Virus record (IMG/VR): IMGVR_UViG_3300037225_001468
Span: 53,742 to 117,741 of that record
Reading direction: 5' to 3' (one strand)
Length of the DNA: 64,000 nucleotides
DNA from: a virus
Below are positions 51,978 through 59,945 of this stretch, piece after piece. Each line of letters begins with the position of its first letter. Within the stretch, counting starts at the first letter, position 1. The notes under the pieces are model-generated. The model saw only the letters and a list, made by a program, of their open reading frames with translations, did not search any database and was not told the origin of the DNA. The translations under genes were made by a program, and so were the position numbers.

Positions 51978-52352
51978 ATGGATTGGTATAAAAAAGCACA
52001 GAATACTTTAGAAACATTTGAAGATCGTAATCGTCTAAATGAGCGTATTAGATTTTTTAAGAAGATGATAGGAACTTTGTTATATATGAAAAAATATGTA
52101 TATCAAAATGCTCCTCATGCTCGAAAGATATTATTAGATTTTTATGAAAATAAAGTAATGTCGTCTTTCCCGGGTATCAGAGACATATTAAAAGAAGCAA
52201 TAGATAGGTCTTTAGATAATTATGGCAATTTTGCTGAAATATGTCAGAAAGCAGTAGATAAATTATACGAGAAAATAAAAGAAATGGAACAAGAAAGAAC
52301 AGATTTTGTTAATAAAAAATTGCCACAAAAATTAAATAAAGGTAAAAAATGA
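51978..52352 (+). CDS. Hypothetical helical protein with MDWYKKAQ start
   Basis: 124 aa, mostly alpha-helical, basic at both ends. The first residues, MDWYKKAQ, match the N-terminal M(N/D)WY tag seen in three other proteins downstream (55833, 57690, 59359). ATGA overlap with the next gene. Confidence 0.55.
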   Translation: MDWYKKAQNTLETFEDRNRLNERIRFFKKMIGTLLYMKKYVYQNAPHARKILLDFYENKVMSSFPGIRDILKEAIDRSLDNYGNFAEICQKAVDKLYEKIKEMEQERTDFVNKKLPQKLNKGKK

Positions 52353-52984
52353 CTGAAATTACTGAAATTAAAAAAGCAGAAAAATTAACACCAATGATAC
52401 AGCACGCAGAAAGTCTGTCGGAAAACGTTATTACTAAATGTAATTGTAAGTTATGTAATTCTCCTTTTAGGATAGAAGCGGAAGAGATATATGAACAGAT
52501 GAATAGCGCTAAATATGTTTGGAAATGGTTGTTGGGTAAGGGAGAAAAAATATGTTATCTTCCTGTTCGAAACCATATTATTCAACACTACTTAAAACAA
52601 GAGCAAAATGTTAAGATTAAAAGTTATTCAGAGCATTTGAAGGTGTGGGTAAATCAAAAAATAGATAAAAAAAGTTCTATAGAAGAAAGAATAGCGATGT
52701 TAAATAATGAACTTATTATTATAGCATCAGAGACAGAAGGACTTTCTTTAGAAGAAAGAAGAAGAAGTTCTGAAGCGATTAGAAAAATAACAGATAGTAT
52801 ATTGATGCACGAAGAGAAACTTGATGCGATGGATAAAAGTATTGAGCCTATTTATGTTGTTATTAATAAGTTAAGAGATATTATTGCTGAAAAAATAAAG
52901 AAATCTTCAAATGAAGAAGTTAAAAAAGAATTAATGTCTTTATTGGAAGAATTATCTGCTAGTTTAGGGGATCTTATGATATGA
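52349..52984 (+). CDS. Hypothetical helical protein with Cys cluster
   Basis: 211 aa. CNCKLCNSPF near residue 32 and HIIQHY later could bind zinc. The C-terminal 120 residues are long helices, probably a coiled coil. The layout is loosely like a phage small terminase or DNA-binding oligomer, but this is a guess. Confidence 0.5.
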   Translation: MTEITEIKKAEKLTPMIQHAESLSENVITKCNCKLCNSPFRIEAEEIYEQMNSAKYVWKWLLGKGEKICYLPVRNHIIQHYLKQEQNVKIKSYSEHLKVWVNQKIDKKSSIEERIAMLNNELIIIASETEGLSLEERRRSSEAIRKITDSILMHEEKLDAMDKSIEPIYVVINKLRDIIAEKIKKSSNEEVKKELMSLLEELSASLGDLMI

Positions 52985-53139
52985 GACTGAACGTAAAACC
53001 TCAATGTTTTAACTTGAGGAGTATGTCAGGCTTCAGAACAGAAATAAAAACTCTGTTATTTCTACTCGAAAGAGTAAAAATGAGATTGAACCTCTTTGTA
53101 AGAGAAAACCAATTTTACGAAAGTTTGATCGTGGAATGA
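52981..53139 (+). CDS. Possible 52-aa peptide with ATGA overlap
   Basis: ATG 52981 overlaps the previous stop as ATGA, common in this genome; the frame runs to TGA 53137-53139. The product is basic and hydrophobic, with MRLN occurring twice (codons at 52981 and 53080). The same DNA holds several hairpins, so this may instead be a non-coding region. Confidence 0.3.
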   Translation: MRLNVKPQCFNLRSMSGFRTEIKTLLFLLERVKMRLNLFVRENQFYESLIVE

Positions 53140-53192
53140 AGAATCCGCTAAACTTTAGTTTGCGGAGTGTCAAGATAGAGAGATAATGTTTA
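52985..53192 (+). other. Region rich in inverted repeats
   Basis: About 208 nt with no strong gene. CCTCAA/TTGAGG (52999-53019 area), TACTC-GAAA-GAGTA with a GNRA-type loop (53062-53075) and CCGCTAAACT/AGTTTGCGG (53145-53165) can fold into hairpins; two are followed by AGT then (AT)GTC. Could be a structured RNA, a recombination site or decayed sequence. Confidence 0.35.
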
Positions 53193-53360
53193 GTGTCTAA
53201 AAAAATTACATCAATGTATATGAGATACAAACAGAGAAAAGAGGAGGCTGTTGCTAAAATTGAACAGTCTCAAAAAGAAATGAAAAATATTTTTCCATTA
53301 ATAAAAAATAATAAAGAAGAAAAAAAACATAGTGGATGTAATTGTTCAAGAAACAAATAA
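53193..53360 (+). CDS. Small hypothetical protein (55 aa)
   Basis: GTG 53193 to TAA 53358-53360, just upstream of the CCA-adding enzyme. Strongly basic and helical, ending GCNCSRNK with a Cys-x-Cys. It occupies most of what would otherwise be a gap and reads as genuine coding sequence. Function unknown. Confidence 0.45.
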   Translation: MSKKITSMYMRYKQRKEEAVAKIEQSQKEMKNIFPLIKNNKEEKKHSGCNCSRNK

Positions 53361-53364
53361 AGTT

Positions 53365-55836
53365 ATGAATAAAAAAGAATATATCAACATAATAAAAGAT
53401 TGTTATAAAGAGTATCAGAGTAAAGAAATGTGTCTTGGTTATGCTCAAATTATCTATGATCATTTAATGTCGTTAAGATATGTTAAAGATGAATTCATGA
53501 GTTATCCTAAAAGTGTTTTAGAAGATCTTTTTAAGGAAGATAATTTATCTAAATTATCATATTATCCTTGTGATGTTATAGAACTAAGATATGTTATTAG
53601 AAGTGAAAAGATTTTAACTATTAATCCTACAATTTATTTTTCTTTTGAATTTTCAAATAAACATTTTCAAGATTATCCTTTACTTTTAGGATTTGAGTGT
53701 GAAAAAAAAGATGATGGTTTTTCTTTGTCTCGAATGAATAAAAATCCTGAATTAAAAAGAGTTTATTTGAGAGAAGAATATATAGAAACAGAAATATGTG
53801 AAACCATTCAAAACATTATTAAAGACGAGAAGGTTTGTGTTGATTTTAATGTTATTTCTGATGTTCCGGGATTAAAAAATAAGAAGTTTGATTTGTCTGT
53901 ATTTAATTTATTGAAATTTTCAGGTGTAGAAGAAATTCAGTTTACAGAAAAGGAAAAAGCTATTTTTGATTTCTTGAGATATGTAAAACAGGTAAATCCT
54001 CAATTTGCCAATGTAGTGTTAAGAGTGGCCGGCGGGTTCGTTCGTGACAAATTACTTGGAATACCAAGTGATGATATAGATATAGCTTTATCTGGTATAA
54101 CTGGAAAACCATTTGTTGAAGCAATAATGAAAGTTGGACAAACAATGAAAGATAGTCCAGTTGGAAAATCTTATTTAGTTGAACAAGATGTAGAAAAGAG
54201 TAAGCATTTAGAAACTGCTGGGGTTGATATTTTCGGGCAAAAAATAGAATTTGTAAATCTTAGAACTGAGATTTATGATCCTGCTTCTCGCATTCCAGTA
54301 ATGGCTATTACAGATGATCCTGCCGCAGATGCCATAAGAAGAGATTTAACCATAAATGCTTTATTTTACAATATAGATACTGGAAAGGTTGAAGATCACG
54401 TAAATGGAAGAGAAGATTTGAAAAATATGAACCTTCGCACTCCATTAGATCCAGTAAAAACATTTACTGATGATCCTTTAAGAATGTTGAGAGTATTAAG
54501 GTTTTATAGTAAATATCCTAATTCTCATATTGATCCTAAAATAGTAGAAGCAATGAAAAATCCAGAAGTTCAACAAAAATATTCTAAATTATCTACCGAA
54601 AGAGCTTCTAAAGAAATTCGCAAAATGATGGAAGGTGACAAAGCTGTTCCTGCCGTTAGAATATTATTAGAAACTGGTTTGTATAAAAAGGTATTTCAAA
54701 TTCCAGAAGACTGGCATGATATTACTATGGATCAAGCTAATGCTCATCATAAATTAAACTTGATGGAACATACTCTTGCTGTTATGGAAAATTATGATAA
54801 AATAGCAAAAGAACAAAATCTTCCTAAAGAAGAAAGAGGTTTAATGAGGATTTCGACACTGATGCACGATTTTGCTAAAATGAGCCCTCAAATAAGAAAA
54901 GAACATCCTAAAAAGCCGGGGCAATATAGATATATTGGACACGATCAGGAATCAGCAAGGTTTGCTGAAAACATTATGACAAGAATGGGATTTGAGCCAA
55001 CAGAGAAAAAGTTTGTTACCACAATAATTTCAAATCACATGAGTCCTCACACTATAAGACCTAATATGGATCCAAAAGCCATTGGTAGGTTTTTGAATAA
55101 AACAACTCAATATTATAAGAGAGTTATGGAACATGCACATGCTGATGAATTAAGTAAGGGTTGGTTTGAAAATGGAGAAGAGGAGACCTTAAAAAAACAA
55201 CACCAAGATGCTATAGCAAAAATAGAAGCATATCGTCAACAGATGGGGGAAAGAGTTTTTAAGCCTGTTATTGATGGCAATAAAATTAAAGCAATAGTTC
55301 AAGAAGTTGCTCCTGAAATGGTAGCTAAAAATGCTATGATAAAAACTAAAGAAGGTATGAAACCGGTTCATTATATGACTTATTTGATTGGGCAACTTAT
55401 GGAACAGCAATGGTCTCAGAGAGTAAATAACGAAGTAGAGGCGGATAAGTTTGTTCGTGGAGCAGTAAAGAACATTTTTAATCTATGGAAAAGCCAACAA
55501 TTAAATAATCCGGTAGATAAAAAAGCAGACGCCTCTTCAAGTGAAGGCCCGGATGGTGGAGACGGATATGAAGGAAATACTTTTAGGGGTAGTAAAGATG
55601 ATATGGTTTTTATGTGGCATTCTTCTCCTACTCGTTTTAGAAAAGGTTCAAAAGTAAGAATGAATACTTCTTTTGGCGGAAAAGGATTGGGTTCTGAACA
55701 AATTGAGGGAAGAGTTGTTTCTCTAAATGAAATTAAAATGATAGTAGAGTGGGAGTCTCCTGAAAAATATAAAGGGAAGAGAACGGGTTATGATTTGACT
55801 GACACCGTTCGATTAGGAAAGTTAAACGTAATATGA
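53365..55836 (+). CDS. tRNA nucleotidyltransferase (CCA-adding) with HD domain
   Basis: 823 aa from ATG 53365; an in-frame GTG at 53332 would overlap the small gene before it. Residues 1-200 are an extra N-terminal domain of unknown type. The polymerase head follows: GGFVRD at 223-228, DDIDIAL with the catalytic Asp pair, RRDLTINAL and DPLRMLRVLRF. An HD domain carries LMHDFAKM (His501-Asp502) and a later HMSPH. A C-terminal SH3-like segment ends the protein. It would repair tRNA CCA ends, with the RNA ligase and kinase downstream forming an RNA-repair set. Much longer than usual enzymes of 400-500 residues. Confidence 0.88.
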   Translation: MNKKEYINIIKDCYKEYQSKEMCLGYAQIIYDHLMSLRYVKDEFMSYPKSVLEDLFKEDNLSKLSYYPCDVIELRYVIRSEKILTINPTIYFSFEFSNKHFQDYPLLLGFECEKKDDGFSLSRMNKNPELKRVYLREEYIETEICETIQNIIKDEKVCVDFNVISDVPGLKNKKFDLSVFNLLKFSGVEEIQFTEKEKAIFDFLRYVKQVNPQFANVVLRVAGGFVRDKLLGIPSDDIDIALSGITGKPFVEAIMKVGQTMKDSPVGKSYLVEQDVEKSKHLETAGVDIFGQKIEFVNLRTEIYDPASRIPVMAITDDPAADAIRRDLTINALFYNIDTGKVEDHVNGREDLKNMNLRTPLDPVKTFTDDPLRMLRVLRFYSKYPNSHIDPKIVEAMKNPEVQQKYSKLSTERASKEIRKMMEGDKAVPAVRILLETGLYKKVFQIPEDWHDITMDQANAHHKLNLMEHTLAVMENYDKIAKEQNLPKEERGLMRISTLMHDFAKMSPQIRKEHPKKPGQYRYIGHDQESARFAENIMTRMGFEPTEKKFVTTIISNHMSPHTIRPNMDPKAIGRFLNKTTQYYKRVMEHAHADELSKGWFENGEEETLKKQHQDAIAKIEAYRQQMGERVFKPVIDGNKIKAIVQEVAPEMVAKNAMIKTKEGMKPVHYMTYLIGQLMEQQWSQRVNNEVEADKFVRGAVKNIFNLWKSQQLNNPVDKKADASSSEGPDGGDGYEGNTFRGSKDDMVFMWHSSPTRFRKGSKVRMNTSFGGKGLGSEQIEGRVVSLNEIKMIVEWESPEKYKGKRTGYDLTDTVRLGKLNVI

Positions 55837-57689
55837 ACTGGTATCGTTTCATAAAGTTTGCTGTAAGTCAGAATATAGCAGATAAATTACAGAAATGGCT
55901 TGAAGCAAATAAATTAGAACAATTTCCTCAACTATTTGGTGAAAATGATAGGATAGTTTTACCATTTGTCAATAAGCCAATGACATTGATAATGAATATG
56001 TTAGAACAAAGGGGTTATTCTATTGATATAAGTAGACAGATGGCCTATAAAAAAGTAAAAACTAACTTTGGAGAAAAGCTTCAACCAATAAAAATATCCA
56101 AAGCAATACAAAAAGAGTTAGGAGAAGACACTCTTAGACTTTGGAATGAAGAAGGTGGATTTTGGTCAATAGTTATATCACGAAAGCCTATAGATGTAGT
56201 TAGAATGAGTGATTTTAAGGGAATACAATCTTGTCATTCTGAAGGTGGAAGTTATTTTAAGTGTGCTGTAGCGGAAGCGCTGGGCTATGGAGCAGTTGCG
56301 TTTTTGGTTCCTACTAAAGATGTAAAATCTGTTCCTGATTTACAGTCAGAAGAGATCTTTGAAGACAGAAAAAGAAAAGTTCCCGGAATAGTTCCTACTT
56401 CAAGAATAAGATTAAGAAGATTTATCAATGAGGATAAGGGATATGATTTAGCTATTCCAGAAAGACATACTTATGGAAATTCCATTGACGATTTTAGGGA
56501 TGAACTGATGAAATTCGTTTGGGAAAAGCAAAAAGAAATGACTGATAATGGAAAAGACCTTTCTGACCTAAATAATTTTCATAGAGCAGGAGGTTCATAT
56601 CAGGATACTGAAAGTAAAAAATTATTTTTTGATTACCTGACATATGGCGGAATAAAAGGTAGTGATATGAAGTTTAAGGGAAATATAGAATATCGCGGAG
56701 AAGACGACTATGAAAGTGTAGTGCAACAATATGAACAAGAAATAGAAGAGTTTAAGGAAGCAATACCATTAAAGTATTCTTATATTGAAGCGAATGTTGA
56801 AATAGAGGGTGATGAAAATAACTTTGTTATGATGTACGTTTTTGGAGGAATAAACTTTGAATATGATTTAGGAAAAGAATTTTCTGATGTTAGCAAAGAT
56901 GACTCTTCTCTTATTCTATTAGAACGTAAATTAGAAGCAAACTATAGAGAAATAAAAAAAGTTATTCATGAAATTCCATCTTCGGGATTATATTCAGACA
57001 TAGATGATATAGGATGGGATTTTAGAAATGGAAAATTAGTTTTTCGTGTTAAATTGTCTTTTGAAATGGAACAAGATACTCCTGACGCATATAAAGCAGA
57101 AAGAATGGATTTGAAAGATTTTGAAGAAAAAAAATATATTTATTTGTATGCTAAAATAGGAGATATATTAGCTTCTTATATTAAACTTCCAATTAAAGAA
57201 CATCCTTATTATCAAGCCCTTAACAAGCAGCTAATATTTAAGTATTTAAGTGTTGAAAATAGTGATTATCACTTACGGATTGAGACTGCTAAAATTTCTT
57301 TAGGAACATCAGAAACTTCTTTTAATGATTATGAGATCGAACTTGCTATTAAACAATTTTTATCATCTGAAATTACAAGAATATATCAGTCAGTTCAGCA
57401 ATCTCAATCTCAACAGATGTATTTTGAATTATTTAGAAAACCAGAAATAAAAAATGTTTCAAATATAGTTCCAGAAATATGGTTTTATAATGTTGACAAA
57501 ACAATACCACAGATTAAAATAGGATTTGAACTAAGCGTAGTAAATAGCATTGAAGATTTTAATAATAAAATGGAGTTTTTGAAAGTTCTTGATGAATATT
57601 TGCCTAAATTGGTTGTAGGAATACAAAATGTTTTTGCGCAAAAAATGAAAGAGACAATAGAAATGAAAAAGAAAATGGGAGTGCAATAA
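55833..57689 (+). CDS. Large hypothetical protein with MNWY tag
   Basis: 618 aa. Starts MNWYRFIKFAVSQN. A striking conserved-looking core, IQSCHSEGGSYFKCAVAEA near residue 131, contains Cys and His in a run that could be catalytic. The remainder is acidic alpha/beta with a Gln-rich patch near 527. ATGA overlap with the CCA enzyme gene. No function recognised. Confidence 0.6.
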   Translation: MNWYRFIKFAVSQNIADKLQKWLEANKLEQFPQLFGENDRIVLPFVNKPMTLIMNMLEQRGYSIDISRQMAYKKVKTNFGEKLQPIKISKAIQKELGEDTLRLWNEEGGFWSIVISRKPIDVVRMSDFKGIQSCHSEGGSYFKCAVAEALGYGAVAFLVPTKDVKSVPDLQSEEIFEDRKRKVPGIVPTSRIRLRRFINEDKGYDLAIPERHTYGNSIDDFRDELMKFVWEKQKEMTDNGKDLSDLNNFHRAGGSYQDTESKKLFFDYLTYGGIKGSDMKFKGNIEYRGEDDYESVVQQYEQEIEEFKEAIPLKYSYIEANVEIEGDENNFVMMYVFGGINFEYDLGKEFSDVSKDDSSLILLERKLEANYREIKKVIHEIPSSGLYSDIDDIGWDFRNGKLVFRVKLSFEMEQDTPDAYKAERMDLKDFEEKKYIYLYAKIGDILASYIKLPIKEHPYYQALNKQLIFKYLSVENSDYHLRIETAKISLGTSETSFNDYEIELAIKQFLSSEITRIYQSVQQSQSQQMYFELFRKPEIKNVSNIVPEIWFYNVDKTIPQIKIGFELSVVNSIEDFNNKMEFLKVLDEYLPKLVVGIQNVFAQKMKETIEMKKKMGVQ

Positions 57690-58406
57690 GTGAACTGGTA
57701 TAGTTTAATAAAACTTTCTAAAAACATAGAACTTCCACAGTCTATCTATAAAGATATAGAAGATTTGGCGAATGTCATTATAAATGATATTCTTGTTGGT
57801 AAAAAGCAAACTTACACAATAGATTACATTGATAAATATACAAATAAAAATAGTATTATTTATTTTAAGACAAAAGATAATGATAATAGTAAAAAAAATA
57901 CTATTGCTATATTTTTAATGGTAAATAAAGATCCTGTAATATGTATATTTCCAGGTCACATGATAACAAATGGTCTTATAAAAAACTTTCGAGATAAAAA
58001 TATTAAAAATATATTGATGTCATATTTAATTCACGAAGTCGTTCATGCTGTCGATATTAAAAGTCAAATGGATAGTTTTAGGGAAAAAAGAGAAAAGTTA
58101 AATAAAAATTTTGATAAGAAAAAATATTATAATTTTCCACCAGAGTTTGACGCATTTAGTAAACAAATGAGTTATGATATAGTTGAGTATATTAAACAAA
58201 AAAATAATGATAGTAATGTAATAAAGTATATTTTTGATTGGCTTCGCAGTAATGCTGTAATCTTGCCATCTATTCTGAAAGATAAATATAGTGGCTTTTT
58301 TAGTAACATAGAAAAAAATAATCTAAAAATATTAAAAATGAGAATATATCATGATATATCTCAAAGTTTAGACAAATTTAAGGACAACAAAAATGGCACT
58401 ACATAA
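57690..58406 (+). CDS. Zincin-type metallopeptidase-like protein, MNWY tag
   Basis: 238 aa from GTG 57690, directly after the previous stop. LIHEVVHAVD holds an HExxH zinc motif (His115, Glu116, His119) and PPEFDAFSKQ supplies Glu152 as a likely third ligand. Starts MNWYSLIKLS. It overlaps a second zincin gene by 14 nt. Substrate unknown; a morphogenesis protease or host-protein-cleaving enzyme are possibilities. Confidence 0.68.
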   Translation: MNWYSLIKLSKNIELPQSIYKDIEDLANVIINDILVGKKQTYTIDYIDKYTNKNSIIYFKTKDNDNSKKNTIAIFLMVNKDPVICIFPGHMITNGLIKNFRDKNIKNILMSYLIHEVVHAVDIKSQMDSFREKREKLNKNFDKKKYYNFPPEFDAFSKQMSYDIVEYIKQKNNDSNVIKYIFDWLRSNAVILPSILKDKYSGFFSNIEKNNLKILKMRIYHDISQSLDKFKDNKNGTT

Positions 58407-59028
58407 AGTTTATCTTACTGAACAGCAAGAGTATGTGATGGATAGATATTTCTATAGCAAGGAAGGAAGCTTACGACTTTCTATTTATATAACAGCAGGT
58501 GATGTAGATACAAATGATAGAGAGGATGAAGAAAAAAGAAAAGAGATAACTGAAAAGTTTGAGAAATACCTAAATAAGCAACTGAAAGATATCATTAAAA
58601 TTCAACCATTTTTCTTGAAAATGTTTGAAAAATTTAACATACCGATTGATATGTTAGATAATTTAACTTTTCAGATTAAAGAATTGAAAAATAGAAATGC
58701 TCAATCTGATAGTAAAACTATTATTTTTGATGAAAAACTATTTGACAAAAAAGATTTTATTAAAGAAAAACTTCATTTTTTAGTTCACGAACTATGTCAT
58801 TGGCTTACTCGTCAAAGAGAAAGAAACTTTTATTTTGCTGATCCTGAAGAAACAGATGCTTTTTCAATAGGAATGGCATATGAGTTATTGAGAGGTAGGA
58901 ATAAAGAAGAAGTATTAAAAATATATTATCCGATTATAGAAAAACATTTTAATGACGGAAGAGATGCTAATAAAATGTTTGTTATATTATTCAATAAAGC
59001 ATTAGATAAAGTGAAAGAATATAAATAA
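58393..59028 (+). CDS. Zincin-type metallopeptidase-like protein
   Basis: 211 aa. LVHELCHWLTRQRE with His132, Glu133, His136 and DPEETDAF with Glu152 or Glu153 as the third ligand. Same spacing of the two motifs as in the gene before, so the two may be diverged paralogues, but this one lacks the MNWY tag. Confidence 0.7.
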   Translation: MALHKVYLTEQQEYVMDRYFYSKEGSLRLSIYITAGDVDTNDREDEEKRKEITEKFEKYLNKQLKDIIKIQPFFLKMFEKFNIPIDMLDNLTFQIKELKNRNAQSDSKTIIFDEKLFDKKDFIKEKLHFLVHELCHWLTRQRERNFYFADPEETDAFSIGMAYELLRGRNKEEVLKIYYPIIEKHFNDGRDANKMFVILFNKALDKVKEYK

Positions 59029-59372
59029 TGTTGATAAAAAATAAATCACTTAAAGTTGATAAAAAGTTTTTTGAAGATATCCTAAGTAGTGCTGATAAGA
59101 AAGATGATAAATGTATATTAAAATCAATAGAGTATTGTTCTTCATTATTTACAGAAACTTCTTTTGTGGAATATAAAATGCTAACAAAAATAAGTAAAGA
59201 AAGAGAAAAAGTAATACGTTTATTATTTAATGAAGGAAAAGTAGAAGAAGGTAGTTTGCCTAACTTTATAGATCCTAACTTTATAGATAAAAATGTTATT
59301 TACTCGATTATTTCCGATATCGCTCAACTTTTAGTTGAAGCAAAAAGAGCAAAACAAAATGAACTGGTATAA
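59028..59372 (+). CDS. Hypothetical helical protein (114 aa)
   Basis: ATG shares a base with the previous stop. Helical, ending IISDIAQLLVEAKR. A near-identical phrase, LQIAQLLIEAYS, occurs in the next gene, suggesting partial duplication. Not recognised. Confidence 0.5.
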   Translation: MLIKNKSLKVDKKFFEDILSSADKKDDKCILKSIEYCSSLFTETSFVEYKMLTKISKEREKVIRLLFNEGKVEEGSLPNFIDPNFIDKNVIYSIISDIAQLLVEAKRAKQNELV

Positions 59373-59883
59373 AATAATAAAAAATAAAATGTTTATAAGA
59401 ATGTCAAAAACAATAAGTAATAAAGAGGCAAAAGATATATTAAATGGATCAATAACTCATCCTAATGCTAAAATAGCAAGATTGATGGCTAAACAATCTG
59501 CTAATGCTTTGGACTCTATTGCTTTACAGATTGCTCAACTTTTAATTGAGGCATATAGCGGAATAAATCAGGCTAGCTTAAGTAAAGTGAGAAACATTGT
59601 TTCTTTTATATCTGATGGACTGTCAGTGGAACAAGCAATTGAGATGGGAACTGCTTTAGCACTAAAATCAACAGGAGCAGAAACATTAAATGAAGGCCAA
59701 CAACAACTTATTCAATTGTTATATGGTGCTTTTTTTGAAAGAAATGGACAAAAGAAAATACAAGAACAATCAAAAGTTCAAAATGAAGATCCACTTTCTC
59801 CGATTGGTGAAGAAAATGTTCCTCAAAACAATACCGCTCAACAATCTCAAGAAAACATTTCAACAGAATTGCCAAAAACTTAA
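59359..59883 (+). CDS. Hypothetical protein with MNWY tag (174 aa)
   Basis: Start at ATG 59359, which gives MNWYKIIKNKM; an in-frame ATG at 59335 would add eight residues but loses the tag position. Helical with IAQLLIEAYSG near 60, then a Gln/Asn/Pro-rich tail after residue 130. Function unknown. Confidence 0.55.
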   Translation: MNWYKIIKNKMFIRMSKTISNKEAKDILNGSITHPNAKIARLMAKQSANALDSIALQIAQLLIEAYSGINQASLSKVRNIVSFISDGLSVEQAIEMGTALALKSTGAETLNEGQQQLIQLLYGAFFERNGQKKIQEQSKVQNEDPLSPIGEENVPQNNTAQQSQENISTELPKT

Positions 59884-59891
59884 ATAAAAAG

Positions 59892-59920
59892 TTGCTTTAT
59901 TTTTTTGCGCGAAATATAAT
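59892..59920 (+). promoter_or_regulatory. Sigma-70-like promoter
   Basis: TTGCTT (59892-59897), 17-nt spacer, TATAAT (59915-59920). It lies between the end of the MNWY gene and the RNA ligase-like gene starting at 59946, and would start a new transcript. Confidence 0.5.
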
Positions 59921-59945
59921 ATGATGTAAAAATGGAGATTGTGTC

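Noticed and set aside
53033-53230. A 65-codon open frame on the - strand in the gap before the CCA-adding enzyme
   Set aside because: No ribosome binding site, low-complexity product, and it lies over the hairpin region and the 55-aa + strand gene, which is the better explanation.
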